Below, piece by piece: positions 53,700 through 62,775 of a stretch of DNA of 64,000 nucleotides. The first letter of the stretch is position 1. Every line of letters begins with the position of its first letter. The notes under the pieces were generated by a model. That model ran no database searches, was not told the origin of the DNA, and saw only the letters and a list, made by a program, of their open reading frames with translations. Source of the stretch: Methylovorus glucosotrophus (GTDB lineage Bacteria > Pseudomonadota > Gammaproteobacteria > Burkholderiales > Methylophilaceae); contig NZ_VMSE01000002.1 in the NCBI RefSeq assembly GCF_009858335.1, forward strand, positions 62,001 to 126,000, given 5' to 3'. The translations under genes and the position numbers were made by a program.

Positions 53700-54284
53700 T
53701 TAAGCGGCGAAGTTTGCCGAAGCAAAATCCCAGTTGGCCAGAGAAGCCAGGAAAGTCTCAACGAACTTGGGACGTGCATTGCGGTAGTCGATGTAGTAAG
53801 CGTGCTCCCATACGTCGATGGTCAGCAGCGCCTTGTCACCGGTGGTCAGAGGGGTGCCAGCAGCGCCCATGTTGACGATATCCACAGTACCGTCAGCCTT
53901 CTTGACCAGCCAGGTCCAGCCGGAACCGAAGTTGCCAACAGCAGAAGCCTGGAATGCCTTTTTGAACTCATCGAAAGAGCCCCATTTTGCATTGATGGCA
54001 TCGGCCAGTGGGCCAGTAGGAGCGCCGCCACCATTTGGCTTCATGCTGCTCCAGAAGAAAGTGTGATTCCAGATTTGCGCGGAATTGTTATAAATGCCGG
54101 CTTTGGAATTCTTGATGATGTCTTCCAGGCTGCTGTTTTCGAATTCAGTACCTTTGATCAGGTTGTTCAGATTGGTGACATAGGCTTGGTGATGCTTGCC
54201 GTAGTGAAACTCAAGTGTTTCTTCAGAAATATATGGAGCAAGCGCGTTTTTGGCATAAGGTAAAGCAGGTAATTGATGTTCCAT
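53700..54284 (-). CDS. sodB: Iron superoxide dismutase
   Basis: A 194-residue Sod[22 protein letters not shown] holds two metal-ligand His residues region, QIWNHTFFW a third, and [13 protein letters not shown] the Asp and His ligands. FGSGWTWLV and [10 protein letters not shown] are typical of the iron type, and there is no signal peptide. It converts superoxide to H2O2 and O2 in the cytosol. AAAGGA precedes the ATG. A Fur-like box lies about 85 nt upstream, so iron may control it directly. Confidence 0.95.
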   Translation of the reverse strand: MEHQLPALPYAKNALAPYISEETLEFHYGKHHQAYVTNLNNLIKGTEFENSSLEDIIKNSKAGIYNNSAQIWNHTFFWSSMKPNGGGAPTGPLADAINAKWGSFDEFKKAFQASAVGNFGSGWTWLVKKADGTVDIVNMGAAGTPLTTGDKALLTIDVWEHAYYIDYRNARPKFVETFLASLANWDFASANFAA

Positions 54285-54351
54285 TGAGATTTCCTTTGAA
54301 TAAATGAGGGGTGTGTGACGAAGCTTAGAGTTTTATTCTGCCATAAGAATT

Positions 54352-54381
54352 CGAGAATTCTCGTGCTGAGAATGATTCTCA
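54352..54381 (-). promoter_or_regulatory. Fur-like box upstream of sodB
   Basis: TGAGAATGATTCTCA (54367-54381) is a perfect 7-1-7 inverted repeat matching 13 of 15 positions of TGATAATNATTATCA. An adjacent 12-nt palindrome CGAGAATTCTCG (54352-54363) could be a second half of an extended site. Confidence 0.6.
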
Positions 54382-54470
54382 AAAATAGAGAAACCGCCAA
54401 GCGCGAGCTGAGCAATGATGTGTAATCCGGGTTTGTCATTCTGAAAAACAGCTTGTCGAAACCTGTTTGG

Positions 54471-54846
54471 GAGATTCATGTAAGCAAGGCTGACGTGATG
54501 TCGTAGCCAAAATCCAGAGCCTTACTTTTTGCGTGCACGTGGATGAGCTGAATCGTAAACTTTGGCGAGATGGTGACAACAGGCAGGTTACTGCCTGTTG
54601 CGGTGGAGACTCATGCCAGCAAGGCTGGCGTGATGTCGTAGCCAAAATCCAGAGCCTTACTTTTTGCGGGCGCGTGGATGAGCCGAATCATAAACTTTGG
54701 CGAGATGGTGACAACAGGCAGGCTACTGCCTGTTGCGGTGGAGACTCATGTAAGCAAGGCTGGCGTGATGTCGTAGCCAAAATCCAGAGCCTTACTTTTT
54801 GCGGGCGCGTGGATGAGCCGAATCATAAACTTTGGCGAGATGGTGA
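54471..54846. repeat. 135-bp tandem repeats carrying copies of the xerC 3' end
   Basis: Three units start at 54471, 54606 and 54741, exactly 135 nt apart; the third is 106 nt and runs into xerC. Each unit holds a 51-nt downstream segment, then the last 17 xerC codons plus stop (54522-54575, 54657-54710, 54792-54845). The first two also have a 30-nt spacer with a 10-bp inverted repeat, CAACAGGCAG/CTGCCTGTTG (54577-54600, 54712-54735). Units 2 and 3 differ at 2 of 106 sites. Unit 1 differs more, and its four changes in the coding tail are all synonymous in the xerC frame. No CRISPR-like spacing or gene is seen. Confidence 0.9.
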
Positions 54847-55670
54847 AAATCCAGATGCGTATACACCTGCGTAGTACTGATGTTGGCATGCCCCAGCATC
54901 TCTTGCACGGCACGCAGATCGCCACTGGATTGCAGCACATGGCTGGCAAAGCTGTGTCTGAGCATGTGAGGATGCACGCGGATATTGATGCCTTGCCGGA
55001 TCGCCCATTGCTGCAAGCGATATTGCACGGCGCGGCGACTCAGGCGTTTGCCGAGGCGCGACAGGAAAAGCGCCGAGGTATCCTGAATCGGCAAGCCGGA
55101 TCGTATGGCTAGCCAGGCTTGCAAGGCATTCATGGCGTGTTGCCCTACGGGAACGATGCGCGTCTTGTTGCCTTTGCCGGTGACGGTAATAGTGCCTTCG
55201 CCCAGATTCAGGGCATCCAGATTTAGGTTAACCAGTTCGGCCAGGCGCAGACCGGAGGAGTAAAACAGCTCCAGCATGGCATGGTCGCGCTGGGCCAGGG
55301 TGTCTTCATCGTCTATGGAAACCAGTTGTACGGCCTGATCTGGTGACAAGGCGTGCGGTAATGATTTTGGCGATTTTGGCGCGCGTATACCTTGGCATGG
55401 ATTGGCTGAAAAACCATGGCGCTGAATAAGGAACTCGAAAAATCCGCGCCATGCGGAAAGCATGCGGGCGATGGATCTGCCACCCAGATTGCGGCCATGC
55501 AGGGTGGCCACGTGGCGACGAATATGGGTGCCTGTCATATTCTGCAGCGGCACCTCACCATTCAACTCCAGCAGCACCTTCAGGTCGCGCTGGTAATTCT
55601 CGCGGGTCAGCGGACTTAAGCGCCGCTCATGGCTCAGATGGTCGAGATATTGGACAAGGTAATCGACCAT
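54792..55670 (-). CDS. xerC: Tyrosine recombinase XerC
   Basis: A 292-residue XerC. The N-terminal SAM-like domain (residues 1-95) is followed by the catalytic domain: Arg in ELFYSSGLRLAELVNLNL, Lys in VTGKGNKTRIVPVG, the HxLRH box in RVHPHMLRHSFASHVLQ, His in LGHANISTTQVYTHLDF and the nucleophilic Tyr in TQVYTHL near residue 275. It resolves chromosome dimers at dif with XerD. The call XerC rather than XerD rests on the dapF-DUF484-xerC order also found in E. coli. Its 3' end is repeated twice downstream. Confidence 0.94.
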   Translation of the reverse strand: MVDYLVQYLDHLSHERRLSPLTRENYQRDLKVLLELNGEVPLQNMTGTHIRRHVATLHGRNLGGRSIARMLSAWRGFFEFLIQRHGFSANPCQGIRAPKSPKSLPHALSPDQAVQLVSIDDEDTLAQRDHAMLELFYSSGLRLAELVNLNLDALNLGEGTITVTGKGNKTRIVPVGQHAMNALQAWLAIRSGLPIQDTSALFLSRLGKRLSRRAVQYRLQQWAIRQGINIRVHPHMLRHSFASHVLQSSGDLRAVQEMLGHANISTTQVYTHLDFHHLAKVYDSAHPRARKK

Positions 55671-55689
55671 CTGGCTTTAACTGTGCAAG

Positions 55690-56367
55690 CTAGCTGAGCG
55701 TGACATGGCGTAACAGAGCGGCGCTGACCAGCTCGCCAATACGCTTCAGGAAGAGGGTGCCCATTTCCGGATAAAAGCGATTGGCATCGTCGGAGGCTAA
55801 TGCCAGCAGACCAAAGGCATGCTCGCTACGCAGGGCGATGAGGGCATAAGACTGCGGTGTCGCATCGGTGCCAAACCATTTGGCAAGCTCGAGTCCGGGC
55901 TGCTTGCCGCAATACGGTGTGAGCAGATTTTGGGTCCATTGGCTGAGCTCGGCATCCACTTGCTGATAGGCGTCATGTGCTGCGTGGGTGAGTTCCTGAG
56001 GCGTTGCCCACAGGCGAACCGCCACGTGCGGCACCTGAAAATCTTCACGCAGGCTGTGAATTAGCAGTTGCAGCAGAATATCAAACTCCTGCGCGGCGAG
56101 CAGGCCCAGGCTCAGGCGATGCACTTTCTCACTGATGGTGTCGTTTTCCTTGCCGTAGCTGAGAAGCTCCGCCATGCGTGACTCAAGCACGCGGATCTTG
56201 TCGCGTTGGGCAAGTTGCTGCCGCTCGGCCAGGGATACGGTCCCGATGCCATGCGGGCTGGGCAGATACATATCGGCCAGCAACATGGGGTGGCGTTCAA
56301 AAAACTGCGGGTTTTTTTGCAGATATTCAGCGACCTGATCGTCTGAAACTTGCAGTGTGACTTCCAT
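55690..56367 (-). CDS. DUF484-family protein (YigA-like, GAF fold)
   Basis: A 225-residue protein. The N-terminus has DQVAEYLQKNPQFFERHPMLL and LPSPHGIGTVSLAERQ, and a GAF-like domain from about residue 85 follows. It matches E. coli YigA/DUF484, encoded between dapF and xerC in many proteobacteria, with no known activity. It lies 20 nt before xerC and 49 nt after dapF. Confidence 0.92.
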   Translation of the reverse strand: MEVTLQVSDDQVAEYLQKNPQFFERHPMLLADMYLPSPHGIGTVSLAERQQLAQRDKIRVLESRMAELLSYGKENDTISEKVHRLSLGLLAAQEFDILLQLLIHSLREDFQVPHVAVRLWATPQELTHAAHDAYQQVDAELSQWTQNLLTPYCGKQPGLELAKWFGTDATPQSYALIALRSEHAFGLLALASDDANRFYPEMGTLFLKRIGELVSAALLRHVTLS

Positions 56368-56416
56368 GTAAATTCCTTGTGCTTGATGGAGAGGGCAGAT
56401 GATATCCGCCCCGGAT

Positions 56417-57250
56417 TTATAGATGAATGGCGCCGGTAAATACGGTGGCAGCAGGCCCCGTCATCCAGACCGTGCTATCGCCACCTGTCCAGGCAATGTT
56501 TAATTCCCCGCCGCGGGTGCTGACCCGGACCGGGGATACAAGATGACCTAACCGTATACCGGATACGACAGCCGCGCAAGCCCCGGTCCCGCAGGCCAGG
56601 GTTTCACCGCTGCCACGCTCAAATACGCGCAAGCGGATGTGATGCGGGTCGACAATCTGCATGAAGCCTGCATTTACCCGCTTTGGGAAACGTGGGTGTG
56701 ATTCAATTTGTGGGCCTTGTTCGGCAACGGGGGCCGTGTCGACATTATCGACAAGCTGAACGGCATGCGGATTCCCCATGGACGCGATGGCTACTTCAAC
56801 GGTTTCATGAGCCAGTTGCAGGGGATATAGCGATTGGATCGTTTCGGCTTCAAAGGGCAGGTCGGCGGGCAGGAAGCTGGGCGGCCCCATGTTGACCGTT
56901 ACTTCCCCATTGTCTTCCAGGCGAGGATAAATCAGACCACGTGCTGTTTCGACGCAAATCTCGCGTTGCTTTGTCAGGCCCTGGTCATGCACGAATTTGA
57001 CGAAACAGCGTGCACCATTGCCACATTGCTCGACTTCGCCGCCATCGGCATTGAATATCCGGTAGCGAAAGGCGGCTTCTGGCGTGGTGGCATGCTCAAC
57101 AATCAATAGCTGGTCGCAGCCTACGCCAAAGTGGCGGTCGGAGATCGCGCGGATTTGATCCGGCGTCAGGGAGACGGGCTGGGAGTAAGCGTCAATGACG
57201 ACAAAGTCGTTGCCGATGCCCTGCATCTTGGTAAATTCAAGTTTCATCAT
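56417..57250 (-). CDS. dapF: Diaminopimelate epimerase
   Basis: A 277-residue DapF starting [20 protein letters not shown] (the second ATG is equally possible). The catalytic cysteines are in [14 protein letters not shown] and [14 protein letters not shown], and NMGPPSF and GNPHAVQ are conserved. It interconverts LL- and meso-diaminopimelate for lysine and peptidoglycan. It opens the dapF-DUF484-xerC operon. Confidence 0.96.
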   Translation of the reverse strand: MMKLEFTKMQGIGNDFVVIDAYSQPVSLTPDQIRAISDRHFGVGCDQLLIVEHATTPEAAFRYRIFNADGGEVEQCGNGARCFVKFVHDQGLTKQREICVETARGLIYPRLEDNGEVTVNMGPPSFLPADLPFEAETIQSLYPLQLAHETVEVAIASMGNPHAVQLVDNVDTAPVAEQGPQIESHPRFPKRVNAGFMQIVDPHHIRLRVFERGSGETLACGTGACAAVVSGIRLGHLVSPVRVSTRGGELNIAWTGGDSTVWMTGPAATVFTGAIHL

Positions 57251-57319
57251 GGGTTGCCGTTGCTAAGTCTAAGCAGAGGAATACTCTGCATTATAAGTAG
57301 AGTCGCTGTTTGCCCCTAA

Positions 57320-58183
57320 TTATGCAGCCGGTGTTGCGCTGGCCGGCTCTGCTTTACGGGACTGCGGTTGCTTGAAACGCCGATAGCTCCATAAATATTG
57401 TGCAGGATACTGCCGAACAAGTTGTTCAATTGCATCGTTAATATTTTGGGGTGATGCCTCGCCTTGCAAGGGCGTAATATGAATGGCAAATCCACGGCCC
57501 CATGACAAGCGCTCGCCAAAGGCCATGAGTACCACGGCGCCCGTGGCCTCCTGCAGCTTGCTGACGAGCGTCATGGTGTAGGCCGGATGATTAAAAAACT
57601 GTGCCCAGACGCCTTCACCATGCTCGGGCACCTGGTCGGGAAGTATGCCAACGGCTTCGCCTTTTTTAAGGGCTTTCAGCAGGCTGCGAACCCCGCTCAG
57701 GGTGGTGGGCGCCAGCTTCATCTGGTCATGCAGGCGACCTTGCTCCAGAACGCCGGATAGCCAGGACTTGCGGGCTGGGCGAAACAGGATGGTAATGGGA
57801 TGCAAGGTGGCGTAAAAGCGGGCGGTGATCTCATAACAGCCCAGATGCGGCGTGAGAAAAATGATGCCTTTGCCGCTGGCAAGCGCCTGGTCGACGTGTT
57901 CCCAGCCGTGCCGGCGTTTGACCCAGCGCAGCATGGCGGGCCGTGAACGACCCCAGAGTGAGAGGGTCTCAAGGATTGACTTACCGGTCTCGGCCACATT
58001 GCGGCGTAACAGGCGACGAAAATGATAAGTGGTGTTGGTTAACCCGACCATGTTGAGATTTTTGCGGGTGCGACGAGAGAATTTCTTGTCCGTCCAGAAG
58101 GTGATCCAGCCTGCCACAACACCGACAAGATGCAGCAGTGGCAAGGGCCATGCAGCGAGGAAACGGAGTAGTACGTTGAGCAT
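57320..58183 (-). CDS. Lysophospholipid/lipid A acyltransferase (LpxL/HtrB family)
   Basis: A 287-residue member of the LpxL family. A hydrophobic N-terminus anchors it in the inner membrane. The catalytic HxxxxE is in IIFLTPHLGCYEITARF near residue 115, and ILPDQVPEHGEGVWAQFF and TMTLVSKLQEATGAVVLMAF are conserved. It transfers a secondary acyl chain to Kdo2-lipid A or a related lipid. It is divergent from metK, with 108 nt between. Which acyl chain it uses cannot be told. Confidence 0.9.
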   Translation of the reverse strand: MLNVLLRFLAAWPLPLLHLVGVVAGWITFWTDKKFSRRTRKNLNMVGLTNTTYHFRRLLRRNVAETGKSILETLSLWGRSRPAMLRWVKRRHGWEHVDQALASGKGIIFLTPHLGCYEITARFYATLHPITILFRPARKSWLSGVLEQGRLHDQMKLAPTTLSGVRSLLKALKKGEAVGILPDQVPEHGEGVWAQFFNHPAYTMTLVSKLQEATGAVVLMAFGERLSWGRGFAIHITPLQGEASPQNINDAIEQLVRQYPAQYLWSYRRFKQPQSRKAEPASATPAA

Positions 58184-58291
58184 GTATTTCTTTTTGAACC
58201 AAGGGGATTTTGCTATTCTAGCAATCTTTTGCCGTCCGGCCCGTGACGACTTTAATCTTTAAAAATATCCACTACATAAAACCGAGAAGCG

Positions 58292-59449
58292 ATGAGCGAA
58301 TATCTTTTTACCTCCGAATCCGTATCTGAAGGTCACCCAGACAAGGTGGCTGACCAGATTTCAGACAGCATTCTGGATGCTATTCTCGAGCAAGACCCTA
58401 CGGCACGTGTCGCGGCAGAAACGCTCACCAACACTGGCCTGGTGGTATTGGCCGGTGAAATCACCACATCTGCCAATGTGGATTACATCAAGGTAGCGCG
58501 TGAAACCATCAAGCGCATTGGTTACGACAATACTGACTATGGCATCGACTACAAAGGTTGTGCCGTGCTGGTGGCTTACGACAAGCAGTCTCCTGATATT
58601 GCCCAAGGTGTCGACAATGCCAATGATGATCCGCTGGATCAGGGTGCTGGCGACCAGGGGTTGATGTTCGGCTATGCCTGCGACGAAACCCCGCAATTGA
58701 TGCCTTTGCCTATCTGGCTGTCTCACCGTCTCATGGAGCGCCAGTCGCAACTGCGCAAGGATGGCCGCCTGCCCTGGTTGCGTCCTGATGCCAAGAGCCA
58801 GGTCACGGTGCAATATGTGGATGGCAAGCCGCACAAGATTGATACCGTGCTGATCTCGACGCAGCACGCGCCAGAAAAGTCGCTGGACGAAATTCGTGAA
58901 GCCGTGATTGAAGAAATCATCAAGCCGACCTTGCCTGCGGAACTGATCAAAGGCGAAATCAAGTTTCTGGTAAATCCGACCGGTCGCTTTGTGATTGGCG
59001 GACCTCAGGGCGATTGCGGTCTGACTGGGCGCAAGATCATCGTGGATACCTATGGTGGCGCTGCGCCGCATGGTGGCGGTGCTTTCTCCGGCAAGGATCC
59101 TTCCAAGGTAGACCGTTCAGCAGCCTATGCCGGGCGCTATGTGGCCAAGAATATCGTAGCGGCGGGGCTTGCCTCGCGCTGTCTGGTGCAGGTTTCGTAC
59201 GCAATTGGCGTGGCACGTCCGACCAGTGTCATGGTGGAAACCTACGGCACAGGCAAGGTGCCGAATGAAGTGCTGACACAACTGGTGCTGGATCATTTTG
59301 ATCTGCGCCCCAAGGGCATTGTGAAGATGCTGGATCTGTTGCGGCCAATTTATGCCAAAACGGCTGCCTACGGTCATTTTGGTCGCGATGAACCAGAGTT
59401 CAGCTGGGAATCCGTAGACAAGGCTGCTGCCCTGCGAGCTGCTGTGTAA
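58292..59449 (+). CDS. metK: S-adenosylmethionine synthetase
   Basis: A 385-residue Met[21 protein letters not shown] binds ATP and Mg, [16 protein letters not shown] and the [20 protein letters not shown] loop are signatures. It makes SAM from methionine and ATP. In this window it is part of a methyl-cycle group with ahcY and metF, separated by the HD-GYP gene. I could not find a SAM riboswitch in the 108-nt leader region. Confidence 0.97.
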   Translation: MSEYLFTSESVSEGHPDKVADQISDSILDAILEQDPTARVAAETLTNTGLVVLAGEITTSANVDYIKVARETIKRIGYDNTDYGIDYKGCAVLVAYDKQSPDIAQGVDNANDDPLDQGAGDQGLMFGYACDETPQLMPLPIWLSHRLMERQSQLRKDGRLPWLRPDAKSQVTVQYVDGKPHKIDTVLISTQHAPEKSLDEIREAVIEEIIKPTLPAELIKGEIKFLVNPTGRFVIGGPQGDCGLTGRKIIVDTYGGAAPHGGGAFSGKDPSKVDRSAAYAGRYVAKNIVAAGLASRCLVQVSYAIGVARPTSVMVETYGTGKVPNEVLTQLVLDHFDLRPKGIVKMLDLLRPIYAKTAAYGHFGRDEPEFSWESVDKAAALRAAV

Positions 59450-59510
59450 TGTCCTTAACCGTATAAGAATAAACCGCGCTCAACATCTAGCCATCTAGTC
59501 GAAAGCCATT

Positions 59511-60752
59511 ATGTTAAAGCGTATTGCTGTTACCCAGGTGCGCCTGGGTATGTACATCCAGGAGCTGGGAGGCTCCTGGATAGACCATCCATTCTGGCGC
59601 AAGTCTTTCAAACTGGAAGACCCCGCCATGCTGAAGGCCTTGCAGACAAGTCCGATCAAGGACCTTGTGATTGATGTCAGCAAGGGCCTGGATGTGTTGA
59701 ATGAGTCGGGAAATGCCGAGGCCCATGAGGCGGAAGAGGCAGCGCCGCTTGCGCCATCAGCAGAAGCTGAAAGCCCACTCCCCGGTGCAGACGCTTCACC
59801 TGCGATCAAGCGCATCAGCGCGGAGCAGGAAAGGGCAAGGGCGAAAAAGCTCCTGAAGGCCTCCAAGCAGGCCATTACCTCCATGTTTAATGAAGTGCGC
59901 ATGGGGCAAGCCGTTAATGCGGCCGATGCCATGCCGCTGGTCGAGGAGATCACCGCGTCTGTCTCGCGAAATGAAGGGGCGCTCATCAGTCTGGTGCGGC
60001 TCAAGCATAAAGACGATTACACCTACATGCACTCGGTGGCCGTCTGTGCACTGATGGTGGCCTTGTCCAGGCAACTTGGCATGGATGACAAGCAAACCAA
60101 GCAGGCGGGCCTTGCCGGCTTGCTGCATGACATCGGCAAGTCTGCCATCCCGCTGGACATACTCAACAAGCCAGGCAAACTGACCGATGAAGAGTTTGAT
60201 ATTGTGCGCGGTCATCCCAAGGCGGGTCATGAGATTCTGCTGGCCTCCAATGGGGTAGATGAGGTCGCGCTGGATGTCTGCCTGCATCACCATGAAAAAG
60301 TCGATGGCACGGGATATCCCCACAAGCTGCCAAACGATGAAATCAGCATCTTTGCCAAAATGGGTGCCGTATGTGATGTCTACGATGCCGTCACTTCCAA
60401 TCGCCCCTATAAAGAGGGCTGGGAGCCGGGTGTGTCGCTGCAACGCATGGCGCAGTGGAGCAAAACGCATTTTGATGATCGGGTATTCAAGGCCTTTGTG
60501 AAAAGCGTGGGCATTTACCCCATCGGCTCCATGGTGATGTTGCAATCCGGGCGCCTGGGCGTGGTGGTGGATCAGAATCCGGTCTCACTGCTCAAGCCAC
60601 TGGTGAAGGTGTTTTTTTCCACCAAATCTCGCACCCGCATTCCTGTAGAAGTATTGGACTTATCCAAACCAGCGGTGCAAGACAAGATCATGGGGCACGA
60701 AGACCCGATACTGTGGGGCATCGAGGATATCCACGAGCTATGGAGCCAGTAA
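59511..60752 (+). CDS. HD-GYP cyclic di-GMP phosphodiesterase with DUF3391
   Basis: A 413-residue cytosolic protein. DUF3391 (residues 1-130, VTQVRLGMYIQELGGSWIDH) is followed by an HD-GYP domain (about 150-330). Metal ligands are in GLLHDIGKSAIPLDILNKPG, RGHPKAGHEILL, CLHHHEKVDGTGYPHKL (the GYP motif) and GAVCDVYDAVTSNRPYKEG. It hydrolyses c-di-GMP to pGpG or GMP. The same window encodes a GGDEF cyclase 46 kb away. It lies between metK and the ahcY riboswitch. Confidence 0.94.
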   Translation: MLKRIAVTQVRLGMYIQELGGSWIDHPFWRKSFKLEDPAMLKALQTSPIKDLVIDVSKGLDVLNESGNAEAHEAEEAAPLAPSAEAESPLPGADASPAIKRISAEQERARAKKLLKASKQAITSMFNEVRMGQAVNAADAMPLVEEITASVSRNEGALISLVRLKHKDDYTYMHSVAVCALMVALSRQLGMDDKQTKQAGLAGLLHDIGKSAIPLDILNKPGKLTDEEFDIVRGHPKAGHEILLASNGVDEVALDVCLHHHEKVDGTGYPHKLPNDEISIFAKMGAVCDVYDAVTSNRPYKEGWEPGVSLQRMAQWSKTHFDDRVFKAFVKSVGIYPIGSMVMLQSGRLGVVVDQNPVSLLKPLVKVFFSTKSRTRIPVEVLDLSKPAVQDKIMGHEDPILWGIEDIHELWSQ

Positions 60753-60790
60753 CTTGTTAACTACTGAATACCGCGTATAATCGCGAGAAT

Positions 60791-60866
60791 TCCGAGGAGC
60801 GCTGCAAGTCCGCTTCGCCAGGCGAAGCCCTCCCAGGCTCGGAAAAATGCAGTAAACGGCGCTCAC
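60791..60866 (+). promoter_or_regulatory. S-adenosylhomocysteine riboswitch of ahcY
   Basis: P1 pairs CCGAG (60792-60796) with CTCGG; GAGCGCTGCAA opens the core; a hairpin GCTTCGCC/GGCGAAGC lies inside; and GGCGCTCACC at the end forms the pseudoknot with GAGCGC. This is the SAH riboswitch class, common before ahcY in betaproteobacteria. Downstream, GGTGAGC (60897-60903) can pair with GCTCACC (60861-60867), competing with the pseudoknot; a second stem CCCGTG/CACGGG lies between. SAH binding should favour ahcY expression. Confidence 0.93.
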
Positions 60867-60960
60867 CTTACCAACCCGTGCCGGACACGGGATGAGGGTG
60901 AGCAGCGTCAACAGACCTCCCAACCCCCTTCCCTCCGGCCACAATTCAAAGGAATAGAAA

Positions 60961-62370
60961 ATGAATTCTGTGGCTGATATCAAAGATTATGTTATTGCCG
61001 ATATGAACCTTGCCGCCTGGGGCCGCAAGGAAATTGCCATCGCCGAGACCGAAATGCCTGGTCTGATGGCAATCCGCGAAGAGTACGCGTTAACCAAGCC
61101 TTTGCGTGGCGCCCGTATTACCGGCTCCCTGCACATGACCATCCAGACCGCCGTGCTGATCGAGACCCTGAAGGATCTGGGTGCTGAGGTACGCTGGGCT
61201 TCCTGCAATATTTACTCTACGCAGGATCATGCTGCGGCAGCGATTGCTGCGACGGGCACTCCTGTGTTTGCGGTCAAAGGCGAAACACTGGATGAATACT
61301 GGGATTACACCCATCGCATTTTTGAATGGACTGATGGTGGCTATTCCAACATGATTCTGGATGATGGTGGCGATGCCACTTTGCTGCTGCATCTTGGGAC
61401 CAAGGCAGAAACCGATTCTTCTGTATTGAGCAGCCCAGGCAGTGAAGAAGAAATCTGCCTGTTCAATGCCATCAAGGCCAAGCTGGCCGTTGACCCTACC
61501 TGGTATTCCACCCGCCTCAAACATATCAAGGGCGTGACCGAAGAAACCACCACAGGTGTGCATCGTCTGTATCAAATGCACAAGGAAGGCCGTCTGGCGT
61601 TCCCTGCCATTAACGTGAACGACTCTGTCACCAAGTCAAAATTCGACAATCTTTATGGTTGCCGTGAATCGCTGGTGGATGGCATCAAGCGCGCTACCGA
61701 TGTCATGATCGCTGGCAAAATTGCGGTGGTTGCCGGGTATGGCGATGTGGGTAAAGGCTCTGCGCAGGCACTGCGCGCCCTCTCTGCCCAGGTATGGGTA
61801 ACCGAAATCGACCCTATCTGCGCTTTGCAAGCGGCGATGGAAGGTTATCGTGTGGTCACCATGGATTATGCTGCCGAGCATGGCGATATCTTTGTGACGG
61901 CGACCGGTAACTACCATGTGATTACCCATGAGCACATGCAAAAGATGAAGGATCAGGCCATCGTCTGCAATATCGGTCACTTCGATAACGAGATCGACGT
62001 CGCCTCGCTGGAAAAATATCAGTGGGATGAAATCAAGCCGCAAGTGGATCACGTGATTTTCCCGGACGGCAAGAAAATCATCCTGCTGGCCAAGGGGCGC
62101 CTGGTGAATCTGGGCTGTGGTACTGGCCATCCGAGCTATGTCATGAGCTCGTCATTTGCCAACCAGACCATTGCCCAGATTGAGCTGTTCACCCGTACCG
62201 AGCAATACCCGGTCGGCGTGTACACCTTGCCCAAGCATCTGGACGAGAAGGTGGCCGTATTGCAGTTGAAGAAGCTGAATGCCCAGCTGACCCGCCTTAC
62301 CGATCAGCAAGCAGCTTATATCGGAGTATCGGTGGAAGGCCCATACAAGCCTGAGCACTACCGCTACTAA
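60961..62370 (+). CDS. ahcY: S-adenosylhomocysteine hydrolase
   Basis: A 469-residue AhcY of the longer bacterial type. [21 protein letters not shown] and [16 protein letters not shown] form the substrate domain. [20 protein letters not shown] and [16 protein letters not shown] bind NAD, and the C-terminus KPEHYRY carries the conserved Lys-Pro-x-x-Tyr-Arg-Tyr. It splits SAH to homocysteine and adenosine. The SAH riboswitch lies upstream, giving feed-forward induction. Ribosome site AAAGGA is present. Confidence 0.97.
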   Translation: MNSVADIKDYVIADMNLAAWGRKEIAIAETEMPGLMAIREEYALTKPLRGARITGSLHMTIQTAVLIETLKDLGAEVRWASCNIYSTQDHAAAAIAATGTPVFAVKGETLDEYWDYTHRIFEWTDGGYSNMILDDGGDATLLLHLGTKAETDSSVLSSPGSEEEICLFNAIKAKLAVDPTWYSTRLKHIKGVTEETTTGVHRLYQMHKEGRLAFPAINVNDSVTKSKFDNLYGCRESLVDGIKRATDVMIAGKIAVVAGYGDVGKGSAQALRALSAQVWVTEIDPICALQAAMEGYRVVTMDYAAEHGDIFVTATGNYHVITHEHMQKMKDQAIVCNIGHFDNEIDVASLEKYQWDEIKPQVDHVIFPDGKKIILLAKGRLVNLGCGTGHPSYVMSSSFANQTIAQIELFTRTEQYPVGVYTLPKHLDEKVAVLQLKKLNAQLTRLTDQQAAYIGVSVEGPYKPEHYRY

Positions 62371-62379
62371 AAAACGCAA

Positions 62380-62404
62380 GGCCCGCGTTTCGTGGGCCTG
62401 TTTA
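62380..62404 (+). terminator. Hairpin after ahcY
   Basis: AGGCCC pairs with GGGCCT around GCGTTTCGT, followed by GTTTAAA. The weak U-tract suggests partial read-through into the next gene, which starts 14 nt later. Confidence 0.55.
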
Positions 62405-62417
62405 AAGGAAATATGCC

Positions 62418-62759
62418 ATGAAATTATTGCTGGTCTGGATAATGAACGCGCTGGCTTTGCTGGCGGTTACTTACCTGATGCCATCCATTCATGTGTCTGG
62501 CTTTGTCGCGGCCCTTATCGCGGCGGCGGTCATCGGGCTGGTCAATATGCTGATACGACCGATACTGGTATTGCTGACCTTGCCGGTTACCATCGTGACG
62601 CTGGGCCTGTTCATTCTCGTGATCAACGGTCTGTTGTTCTTGCTGGTTGGGCATGTGTTGCAAGGCTTTGAGGTGCATGGCCTGTGGGCAGGCATTGTCG
62701 GGGCATTCCTCTATAGCGTGATTTCATGGTTATTAAGCGCAATTGTGCTGCGCGATTGA
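62418..62759 (+). CDS. Small four-helix membrane protein (phage holin superfamily IV / YvlD type)
   Basis: A 113-residue protein with four hydrophobic segments: LLVWIMNALALLAVTYL, FVAALIAAAVIGLVNML, ILVLLTLPVTIVTLGLFILV and GIVGAFLYSVISWLLSAIV. The IRPILVLLTLPVTIVTLGLF core is typical of the family, whose function is unknown despite the holin label. It regularly lies between ahcY and metF in betaproteobacteria. AAAGGAAAT precedes the ATG. Confidence 0.9.
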   Translation: MKLLLVWIMNALALLAVTYLMPSIHVSGFVAALIAAAVIGLVNMLIRPILVLLTLPVTIVTLGLFILVINGLLFLLVGHVLQGFEVHGLWAGIVGAFLYSVISWLLSAIVLRD

Positions 62760-62775
62760 GAAAGCGCAGACTGTG

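Noticed and set aside
54471..54846. CRISPR or integron attC array
   Set aside because: Units are directly abutting with no variable spacers, and the conserved part is coding sequence of xerC rather than attC-type half sites.
54533..54874. A 113-codon plus-strand frame with 45-residue repeats
   Set aside because: It arises because the 135-nt repeat keeps frame. It is antisense to the xerC tails and resembles no protein family.
58184..58291. SAM riboswitch before metK
   Set aside because: No SAM-class core or conserved stems are visible; only a possible extended -10 element TGCTATTCT was seen.
62418..62759. Prophage remnant suggested by the holin-like protein
   Set aside because: The gene is a conserved chromosomal neighbour of ahcY and metF, and no phage genes are nearby.
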